A stretch of 64,000 nt of DNA from Macroventuria anomochaeta. Its lineage: Eukaryota > Ascomycota > Dothideomycetes > Pleosporales > Didymellaceae. Numbering within the stretch: the stretch's first letter is position 1; each line of letters opens with the position of its first letter. Position numbers and translations under genes: made by a program. Of the stretch, positions 56,759 to 64,000 are shown piece by piece. The stretch spans positions 234,266-298,265 of the forward strand of contig NW_022985398.1 of assembly GCF_010093625.1 (NCBI RefSeq), given 5' to 3'. Below the pieces are notes generated by a model that saw only the letters and a program-made list of their open reading frames with translations, did no database searches and was not told where the DNA came from.

Positions 56759-57351
56759 TCACGACATGCCCTTCGGTGGGAAGCTTGACACCTTCTTGTG
56801 CCCCTCTTTCGAGATCCTTGCGAACTTCAGTGTGGGAAGGCTGGCCCACTTGCCATCCCATTGTTCCAGCTTTTGCAGGACGCTCTCATCCTCAAGGTCC
56901 GGAATCCAGAAACCAGAGGCGTACTCGTCCTGTTCGGTGGCTCTCGCCTGCTCCAAGAGAGTTTGGCGGGTGCTTGGTGGTCTTCCAGCACGGCGTTCTG
57001 CTTTCAATTTGGCGAGCTCCTCGTCGTCACGGCCCAGGTAGTCCTCAATCATGGCCTGCAATTCCTTGACACTGAGAGGTGAGGTGTGCTCCGCTGTGTA
57101 TGATTGGAATGACTTCACTCGGTTCACTGTACGTTGGTGTCAGCACAGATTAAAAAGGGGGTTTCGTCTCCACACGTACAGTAATGTCTGTTTTCCTTCT
57201 CTCTCAGTTTTGTAAGGCGGTTGAGCTTGTCATCTCGAGCACTTGCGCGCTGCAGTCGCTTTGTGTCTCGGCTGCCCTCGTGCAAATTAGGATTCTTGCC
57301 CTTCTTCTTGGCGATCGCCTTGTGCACTTTGCTTAACCGATCGCTGACCAT
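56759..57351 (-). CDS. TMA16: TMA16, translation machinery-associated 60S biogenesis factor
   Basis: Two exons, 57180-57351 and 56759-57126, with a 53-nt GT-AG intron, give 179 residues. The N-terminus is basic (MVSDRLSKVHKAIAKKKGKN; HEGSRDTKRLQRASARDDKL), followed by RLTKLREKENRHYLNRVKSF at the splice junction. The conserved second part reads MIEDYLGRDDEELAKLKAER, RAGRPPSTRQTLLEQARATE and SGFWIPDLEDESVLQKLEQW DG, the signature of TMA16. The protein associates with late nuclear pre-60S particles. It shares a 349-bp divergent promoter with EXO1. Confidence 0.93.
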
Positions 57352-57700
57352 ATTGACTGGATTTTGTGTTGATGTTGTCGGCCGCTCTCGCCTGAACTTT
57401 TCTGAAAATCAGTCGACGGCCGGGGTTAAGGAAGGCGCTAGTTGACGGCCGCTAACTGATATCTTCTTAGCGCAGGCACGCATGTGGATCTTACCTTCAC
57501 GACGCGATGAGTGCTCCACTGTATCGAGAACGTCTGCTCATCACAGGCCGTAAGGCTGCCCTCACTGACACCGATTTTCCTTAGTAACGCAGGGTACTCT
57601 TCGACACATTGAACACGGACCTTCAAGACCGTAATGTCCTCATAGCAGCGATCTAAAAGCCTTTGTTTGGGCTTGACGCGTGAGGGGCAAAACCTCAAAG
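57352..57700. promoter_or_regulatory. divergent TMA16/EXO1 promoter
   Basis: 349 bp separate the two start codons. No clear TATA box is visible. A ribosome-assembly gene and a DNA-repair exonuclease gene are controlled from the same short region. Confidence 0.5.
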
Positions 57701-59934
57701 ATGGGTATCTCCGGTATGTACATCTCCAAGTATCTCTGTACCCAAGCTGACATGCTGCAGGACTTCTACCGCTGCTCAAATCTATCCACAAGCCATGCAA
57801 CCTCAAAAAGTTCGCCGGCCAGACCATTGGCGTAGATGCCTATGGCTGGTTGCATCGAGGGACGGCTGCCTGTGCCATTGATCTGGCTTTGGCGAAGCCG
57901 ACTACCAAGTATGTTTGCATGCCGTTGCAACACGGTAATTGGCTAACCTTGCACAGATATATCGATTTTTGCATGAACCGCGTCCGCATGCTTATTCATT
58001 TTGGCATAACACCGTACCTCATCTTCGATGGAGATAACCTCCCCAGCAAAGCCGGCACCGAGAAAGACCGCAGAGAGAGGAGAAAAGAGGGCAAGCGACT
58101 AGGCCTGGAGCTACTCAGGGTCGGCAAGACGTCACAAGCGCAACTGGAACTACAGAAGGCTGTCGATGTCACACCAGAGATGGCACGGGCATTCATCGAG
58201 GAGCTCAAGGCCAGCAACGTCCAGTATATTGTCGCACCGTACGAAGCAGACTCGCAGATGGTGTACCTGGAACGCAAGGGCATCATTGATGGTATTCTGT
58301 CCGAAGACTCAGATCTCCTAGTCTTTGGCGCGAAGTGCCTGATCACAAAGCTCGACAAGTACGGAGACTGTGTCGAAGTCAACCGCAATCACTTCACGGC
58401 CTGCAGAGAAATCAGCCTAGTGGGCTGGTCAGACGCCGATTTCAGACGGATGGCCATCCTAAGTGGGTGCGACTATCTGCCTGGTATCGGAGGACTAGGC
58501 TTGAAGACCGCTCACCGTATGCTTCGAAAGCACAAGACCGTCGACCGTCTAGTCAAGGCTGCGCAATTCGATGGCAAGCTGAAGGTACCCAATGGCTTCA
58601 TGGCGGACTTCGATCAAGCGGAGAAGACGTTCTTGTACCAGTGGGTATTCTGTCCGATCGAGAACCAACTGGTCAACCTGACACCACTCCCGGATGGTGT
58701 TGATATTGCCGATATGCCCTACCTGGGCGAAGAAGTGGCAGCGCACCTTGCAGCAGGGGTAGCGAAGGGCGACCTGTACCCGCGTACGAAGCTACCTATG
58801 ACGGTCGCAAGCAAGGTGTTTGGAGCATCTCGACGGGCATCGACACACGTACAGACGCCGGATTTAAAGGGTACCAAGTCGATCGACTCTTTCTTCAAGC
58901 CCAAGCGTACACCGTTGGCCGAGCTGGATCCAAATATTTTCACACCTTCCCCAAGTCAGCAAGTCCTATTGGAACAGCAAAGGAACAGCACGGGCTGGGC
59001 AGCAGTACCCGCGCCTGGGTCACAATCAACATCACGGCCATCCGTTCCAAGCACGGCCCCTCAGCCTGCGAGACGAATCATATCCGATCCCACAGGGCGT
59101 AGACGATCCGCTCCACATCCATCTAAAAGGCAACGGTTATGCTCTGACTCCATACTCACCACTCCTTCCGCAGGCGGAGAGGGCGTTGTACGAAGCCAGT
59201 TTTTTGCATCGACTATGCCTGAGCCAAGTCCTTCGATTCGCCCAACTAAGAACAACAGACGAAAGACGGACTACGGCTTCGAGCTGTACTCCGACGACTC
59301 ACTAGGGGAGGCTATGGCAGAAGCGGCAGATCTTGAAGAGACTGCCTCTCAGTCGAAGAAGAAGTTGAGGATTTTCAGCGACACACAAAGCGACTCACAG
59401 TCAACTGCCACCACACGAACCCCCACAGGCGAGTCACAGGACTCTACCGGGATATTGACACCCGCCACTTCTTTTGGGAGTCCGGAACCGGAGAGCGTCT
59501 CCAGTGCTGCAATCTCGTCGCAGATGAAGGAGCTGCGGTCCAAGTTCACCTACAAGGGCCCCGAGTCAAGTTTCACAAGTTCGATAAGCACAATGACAAG
59601 CAAACTACGCAGACGCGATACCGAGGCACGGACCCCCTCAGCTTTACCGCTTGAGCTCTTCTCCATGACTGCACAAGAGACCAAGGTAGAGAGCATCGTC
59701 CCTGGCACACCACCTCCTGTGGACGAACAGCCTGACATCGAAAATTCAGCATGGGCAGCTATAGACTCTGAAATAGTCGTGCCTGCCTCATCACCACCAG
59801 TCACACCAGCGAAAAGGCGGCGCTCCTCACTGAAAGGGAGCGAAGATCTGATTGTACACGACAGCGATGGCGAAAGCGTCAGTTCGCCGCGCAAGCCCAT
59901 GTTTAACCTCAATCGGTTCGCTTTCACCGGATAG
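57701..59934 (+). CDS. EXO1: EXO1, 5'-3' exonuclease of mismatch repair
   Basis: Three exons, 57701-57713 (MGIS plus one base), 57761-57908 and 57957-59934, with introns of 47 and 48 nt, give 712 residues. Splicing creates the invariant FEN1/XPG start M-G-I-S-G-L-L-P-L-L. The N-nuclease region has VDAYGWLHRG and FGITPYLIFDGDNLPSKAGT. The I-nuclease region has APYEADSQMVYLERKGIIDG, ILSEDSDLLVFGAKCLITKL and ILSGCDYLPGIGGLGLKTAH (helix-hairpin-helix); the metal-binding acidic residues are all present. The C-terminal 350 residues are disordered and serine-rich, as in other Exo1 proteins. SIDSFFKP at the start of the tail resembles a PIP-like PCNA or MutL-interaction box (Q is replaced, so this is tentative). 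Exo1 resects DNA in mismatch and double-strand-break repair. Confidence 0.95.
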
Positions 59935-60360
59935 GTTTTCACCTTTTGACGGCATGTTTTGAACAAACGCGAGCGTTACATTGTTTGATGGTTACGCCCT
60001 TCATGATTGGACGTTGGAGACTTGGAAGATATCATTGTATTGGCATAGCATAGCATAGCGACGCGTATTCTAGCTCAATACCCAGACAGGTTTTATCTGA
60101 TACGACAAGCTCTTTCATTCACACTGTGCCCAGGACATGAAGTCCGTGTATCGCTTTTTCACAATGCGAAACACTGGCATTGTGCAGGCCCATTAGTTCC
60201 CTCACACGGCACACCTGGTGTGCGTATTGCCTTGTTTCAATTCTGTTTTCTTTTCCCTTCAGTAGAACCTCATCGCGCTTACACACATTACAGACCACCA
60301 CACACAGCCTCACAACCACGCCAAGCTCACCAGCGTTACCTAGCAACCGAACTCGACACA
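59935..60360. other. intergenic
   Basis: These 426 bp hold the EXO1 3' UTR and the leader of the next small frame. A short tcatagcatag-type repeat occurs near 60045-60058. No gene is seen. Confidence 0.45.
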
Positions 60361-60610
60361 ATGCCCGAACGCTATCAGTGTCACTACTTCCTGCGGAAAG
60401 CGGCCGAGAAGCGTGCTAAGGCGATGCTGACGACGCAGATGCAGATGCGAAAGACGATCAAGAATTCGAAGAAGGGTGAGAAGAAAGCTACGGCTAACAC
60501 GAAGCTACGGCTAACACGAAGGATTCACAGGCCGTGCCTACGATCACGCTCGCGGCTGCGACCCCATGTTGAGAGTCTGTGGAGTGCAAGAAGTGTGGGT
60601 CAGATGGTAA
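60361..60610 (+). CDS. small basic orphan protein, spliced
   Basis: An ATG frame, 60361-60475, codes for MPERYQCHYFLRKAAEKRAK and AMLTTQMQMRKTIKNSKKG. A GT-AG intron (60476-60530, gtgaga..ttcacag) contains the branch-like ctaac twice because a 17-bp segment is duplicated. The second exon (60531-60610) adds RAYDHARGCDPMLRVCGVQE and VWVRW, for 64 residues. Without splicing the frame stays open to 60651 with an arginine-rich tail. It is preceded by a CA-rich leader. The helical, basic N-terminus is protein-like, but no family is recognised. Confidence 0.35.
60487..60520 (+). repeat. 17-bp tandem duplication inside a predicted intron
   Basis: gctacggctaacacgaa occurs twice in direct succession (60487-60503 and 60504-60520). 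Each copy includes a ctaac branch-type sequence. The unit length is not a multiple of three, so the duplication would disturb an unspliced reading frame. Confidence 0.85.
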
Positions 60611-60891
60611 GGGTGGGCGGAGGAGCTGGATTCCTTCGAGTGCTAGATTGAGTGGGTAGTAAGGTACAGAATCCAGGGATATATGGACGCGAGCGTGAGC
60701 GAAGAACATGTACCAGGTGGTGCGTAGAACATCAAAATTTCCTTCCGCTATGCAAAACGTTTTACAATCTGTCATGTACAAATATCAAGTCCTACAACTG
60801 CGCGTACCAAGCCCAATCAATCCACCCATCCATGTTCCAATTCCTGCGCCTCTGCATACACAATCGCACCATGTCGTGAATGGATCAATCT

Positions 60892-63800
60892 CTAGTTGAC
60901 CATTGTAGTCTTGACACCACGCTCCAAAAGCGCCTTCCTCAACCCATTTGCAACAGTCCTCCTCCGCCTAGCAGTCTGGCGCAACTCATCGATGTTGTCA
61001 TCCACTAAATCGCTCAGTCTCGCCAGCTCATTACCCGCCGCGCTCTCCTGCGCATCGTAGAAGAGTCCGTATCCCTTACTCGGCGTCGACTCGGCAACCT
61101 CAGGCGTCAAAGCGCGACGATTGAGCTCAGTGAGACTCATCTTCCCCCTTGTAGGCGGCGTAACAAACGGCGTTTCGGCGATGCTTCTCCTCAGATCCGT
61201 ACCTCGCGGGCGGCGGGGCGTAGTAGTCCCGTTCGCATGCGACGAGGATGAAGTCGGGCGGCTGGGATCCTGGAGCCCGAATTTGCGCATCTGACTCTCG
61301 AGCAGCGCGATGTCGTTATTCCTGCGCTCCGCTAGGCTGGTCATTTTGATGATTGTCTTCTTCACGGCGTCCATGCTCGGCACTGCGCTCGTGTTGCCTG
61401 CACTCGCACTGTGGGAGGCGAGGCGGGAGCGCAGAAGGATGGCTGCTTCTTCGGCTTGAGAGAGGAGGGTGAGAAGTTTGGCGTAGTCGGCGCGAAGGGC
61501 TTTTTGGGTGTCGGCAAGCTCTTTAGGGAGGGCGGCTTTGCGGCTTGACTCAACCTTTTCAGGATCTTTGCGATTGATGATCTGGCGACGAATGTCGTTG
61601 ATGCGGGTCATGAGTTTGGCCTTTTCTAGGATAAGGCGTCGAAGCTGGGTGAGCTTGTCGTGGACATTTTGGATGCGACCGGCGTCGAGCTCCTTGGACA
61701 GCTCGTCTTCGAGAGCCTGGAGGGCGGAGATCTCGCTCAGAGCGAACTGCTCGAACCATGAGCCGTCTTTACCATCGGCTTCGACGTCTTCCAGGGTCTG
61801 ACGGTCAACCTTGTGGTTGGAGTGAGGCTGCTTGTGGTACTGCGTGAAGGACTTGATGGAGCGAGCGTTCCACCCAAGAGCATCTACCATGCCATTGATG
61901 TCCTTGTAGATTGCCTCGATCTGAGCGGCGTGGCCAGTCTTTTCAGAGGTGCCTGTGTACTTTTGATGTGCGACGAAGTCATCGAGTGTTCGACTAGGCT
62001 CGATCTCCTGCGCCAGCTGTGCACGAATGCGCTCGTCTTCCTGGTCCTCGAGGTCAGACACTTGCGGCTGTGGTGTTGGTGGTTTCGACTGTTGGAACGA
62101 TGCGCTCAGAGAGCTTCCGGGCATAGAAGGCTCCCTCCGTGTTGTCGGTCGATGACTAGATGCTGATGACGATCGAACAGGGCTTGGTGAACGAAGGTTC
62201 GCCTGTGCTCGTGAGGGCGGGAAGCTTGGTGCCGCAGATGTGCTTGGCTGCTGCTGACCGAGCGAAAATGGTGCCTTCTGCGGCTGGCCAAAGAGTGACT
62301 GTGAGCTGTTTTGAGATGGTAGTGATTGTGAGGTACCTGACTTGACACCGAACAGTGAGGGTTGCGAAGTGGAGGGCTTGGCGCCGAACAGAGAAGGCTG
62401 TGATGTGCTCTCTGGCTTGGCGACTGGAGGCGTGGGCGCAGGAGGGAATTGTTGCCTTGGCTTGCTCTCGAGATCCGGTTGCTGCAAGACATACTTGCCG
62501 AGCGTCGTTGGTGGAGGCCTGTCTTGGTCTTCCTCCTCCTCCTCCTCCTCCTCCGCCTCCTCTTCGTCATCTTCATCTTCCTCCTCTCCATCCTCATCTT
62601 CGTTCTCGTCCTCATCTCCCTCTTCGCCTTCTTCCTCATCAGAGAATTCTTCGTCATCATCATCATTATCATCATCATCATCATCATCGTCCAGAGGCGT
62701 TGCTTCCGGCGAGGAGCTTGGAACCTCGACCTTGACACCGGGGCTGCCAGCAAGAGGAGGCAGATCGTCATCAGCAGACTTCGATGGCTTCTTCGGAATA
62801 AAGTCTGGTGGTAGAGGATCGTCCACGGGCTGGGACTTGGGCTTTGAGGTGATGAAGTCTGGCGGAAGTGGATCATCTACAGGCTCAGACTTCTTCTTCA
62901 TTGTCGTAAAGTCCGGTGGCAGCGGCGCATCCTCCTGGGACTCCCTCTTTGTCGGCGGTGGCGCCTGTGGTGTAGTATCTGGAAAGTATGAGGTCTTCTT
63001 TGGTGGCGAGAGTGGTGTAGTCGAACCATTGTCTCCCGGAGTTTTCGGAGGTTGGAGGCCTGCCTTGGGAACCATCGAAGAGAAGTCGCTTCCGAAGAAA
63101 CCACCAGAAGCAGGAGCTGCAGGCTTTGCAGGATCATCCTTTGCTGTTCCGTCACTCTTGAACGTGGTTCCGAGCTTGAAGCCACCTGCAAGACCGTGGA
63201 GACCCGAAGCTGGCTGAGGTGTGGGTGTGGCCTCGTCGCGCTTGCGCTGCTGCGTGTCGGCGCCGCCGTCTGTCGAGGCGAATGACGAGGCAGTAGCGAA
63301 CGAAGAGTTCGTAGTCTTCTGGCCAAAGCCAAAGCCTGAGCTCGAATGTTGCGCTGGTGTGTTACCCCAGGAAGGTAGTGTAGAGCCATTGTTCGACCCT
63401 ACTGTGACTGTGGATCCAAAGCTTGGCTCAGCTTTCAGGCCCGGGCCAGTTGAGGTCGTATTTGATGCACCGCCAAATGCGGACTTCTGCTGTCCAAGGC
63501 CTCCAAAACCAGACTGACCTCCGCTCGTGCTGCCAAAGCTGGAGAAACCAGATCCTGCTCCAGGAGTTGGCTGCCCAAACTTGGCAAATCCAGAGGAACC
63601 ACCTCCGGAGGCGAATGGGTTGCTTGCTGGTGTCTGAGATGCCTGCGGTGATGCTGAGCCCCACGGCGATGCTTTGCCAAGTCCGCCAGTTGCTCCAAAG
63701 GCAGGTGCACCCGGTGCAGAGGGAGTACCGAAAGCTGGCTTTGACGTTTGTCCAAACGCTGGTTGTGTGGAGCCTGTTGTGGCGCCTAAGGAAGGCTTCG

Positions 63801-64000
63801 ACGTTTGGCCAAACGCAGGGGTTGTGGAACCCGCAGGCTGGCTGAATGGACTCGAAGATCCCATCGCAGAAGGAGCGCCAAAGGCAGGCTTTGCCGGCTG
63901 ACCGAACGGCATAGCGCTCGCTGGCTGTGAAGGTTGGCCAAAGGCTGCAGCTGGAGTAGTGGACCCGAACGCTGGTTTTCCAAAGGAGGCGGCTGGTGTT
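60892..64000 (-). CDS. NUP159: NUP159/NUP214-type FG nucleoporin (5' end outside window)
   Basis: The frame is open from the right edge to the stop at 60892, giving at least 1036 residues. The visible N-terminal third is FG-repeat sequence (GQTSKPAFGTPSAPGAPAFG; KFGQPTPGAGSGFSSFGS). The centre has three 18-residue repeats beginning P-L-P-P-D-F, then a long acidic run of D and E, the motif TTLGKYVLQQPDLESKPRQQ, and more S-L-F-G repeats. The C-terminal 400 residues are coiled coil (DLEDQEDERIRAQLAQEIEP; DELSKELDAGRIQNVHDKLT; KKTIIKMTSLAERRNNDIAL). This is the Nup159 plan: the coiled coil assembles with Nup82 and Nsp1 on the cytoplasmic face of the pore. The N-terminal propeller that binds Dbp5 would lie to the right of the window. 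Confidence 0.88.
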   Translation of the reverse strand, partial: TPAASFGKPAFGSTTPAAAFGQPSQPASAMPFGQPAKPAFGAPSAMGSSSPFSQPAGSTTPAFGQTSKPSLGATTGSTQPAFGQTSKPAFGTPSAPGAPAFGATGGLGKASPWGSASPQASQTPASNPFASGGGSSGFAKFGQPTPGAGSGFSSFGSTSGGQSGFGGLGQQKSAFGGASNTTSTGPGLKAEPSFGSTVTVGSNNGSTLPSWGNTPAQHSSSGFGFGQKTTNSSFATASSFASTDGGADTQQRKRDEATPTPQPASGLHGLAGGFKLGTTFKSDGTAKDDPAKPAAPASGGFFGSDFSSMVPKAGLQPPKTPGDNGSTTPLSPPKKTSYFPDTTPQAPPPTKRESQEDAPLPPDFTTMKKKSEPVDDPLPPDFITSKPKSQPVDDPLPPDFIPKKPSKSADDDLPPLAGSPGVKVEVPSSSPEATPLDDDDDDDDNDDDDEEFSDEEEGEEGDEDENEDEDGEEEDEDDEEEAEEEEEEEEDQDRPPPTTLGKYVLQQPDLESKPRQQFPPAPTPPVAKPESTSQPSLFGAKPSTSQPSLFGVKSGTSQSLPSQNSSQSLFGQPQKAPFSLGQQQPSTSAAPSFPPSRAQANLRSPSPVRSSSASSHRPTTRREPSMPGSSLSASFQQSKPPTPQPQVSDLEDQEDERIRAQLAQEIEPSRTLDDFVAHQKYTGTSEKTGHAAQIEAIYKDINGMVDALGWNARSIKSFTQYHKQPHSNHKVDRQTLEDVEADGKDGSWFEQFALSEISALQALEDELSKELDAGRIQNVHDKLTQLRRLILEKAKLMTRINDIRRQIINRKDPEKVESSRKAALPKELADTQKALRADYAKLLTLLSQAEEAAILLRSRLASHSASAGNTSAVPSMDAVKKTIIKMTSLAERRNNDIALLESQMRKFGLQDPSRPTSSSSHANGTTTPRRPRGTDLRRSIAETPFVTPPTRGKMSLTELNRRALTPEVAESTPSKGYGLFYDAQESAAGNELARLSDLVDDNIDELRQTARRRRTVANGLRKALLERGVKTTMVN

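Noticed and set aside
57438..57827. 129-codon minus-strand frame overlapping the EXO1 start
   Set aside because: It is antisense to the EXO1 exons 1-2 and lacks protein character.

Overview
The window is nuclear DNA of a filamentous ascomycete. The genes are split by very short introns (mostly 47-60 nt, GT..AG, often with a CTAAC/CTGAC branch site), there is no operon structure, and the gene set is fungal: VPS41, NOXA, LST7, NOP9, TMA16, EXO1, NUP159. The style (Nox A, a glyoxalase fold with a long serine-rich tail, many small basic orphan proteins) suggests Pezizomycotina, perhaps Dothideomycetes. The class is an inference; I could not test it.

Layout. 0-12.4 kb is dense housekeeping: the 3' part of VPS41 (+), an ER TPR/J-domain co-chaperone of the P58IPK type (-), a GH5 steryl/ceramide glucosidase (+) ending in a CaaX box, and an Msn5/exportin-5 karyopherin (+). 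12.7-20.4 kb has a 2-oxoglutarate/Fe(II) oxygenase (-), eIF3k (-), a VOC-fold protein with a long disordered tail (-), and the EMG1/NEP1 rRNA methyltransferase (-). 21-24 kb holds a small membrane protein and the decayed remains of an NAD-dependent epimerase. An intact short-chain dehydrogenase and NADPH oxidase A follow (24.1-28 kb). A BTB-domain remnant lies at 28.5-29.1 kb. 29.5-37.2 kb has a group II PLP decarboxylase (-), NOP9 (-) and a RINT1/TIP20 tethering protein (+).

37.4-55 kb is sparser and richer in small orphan genes. Five of them share a short motif of the form G-[FLY]-[YF]-N-x-T-x-[LF], which I do not recognise from any described family. Among them lie a gene with a 24-bp coding minisatellite, TSR4/PDCD2 (-), a small conserved protein with two possible 3' splice sites giving two reading frames (-), LST7/folliculin (-), an F-box protein (-) and a secreted carbohydrate-binding-like protein (+). 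Two stretches of more than 2 kb (45.2-47.3 and 48.7-51.5 kb) show no gene.

55-64 kb has a broken heme-thiolate peroxygenase (-), the divergent pair TMA16 (-)/EXO1 (+), a small orphan (+) and the 3' part of nucleoporin NUP159 (-), which runs off the right edge. Functionally the set mixes ribosome and 40S biogenesis (EMG1, NOP9, TSR4, TMA16, eIF3k), membrane traffic and nutrient signalling (VPS41, RINT1, LST7), nuclear transport (exportin, NUP159), DNA repair (EXO1) and redox signalling (NOXA).
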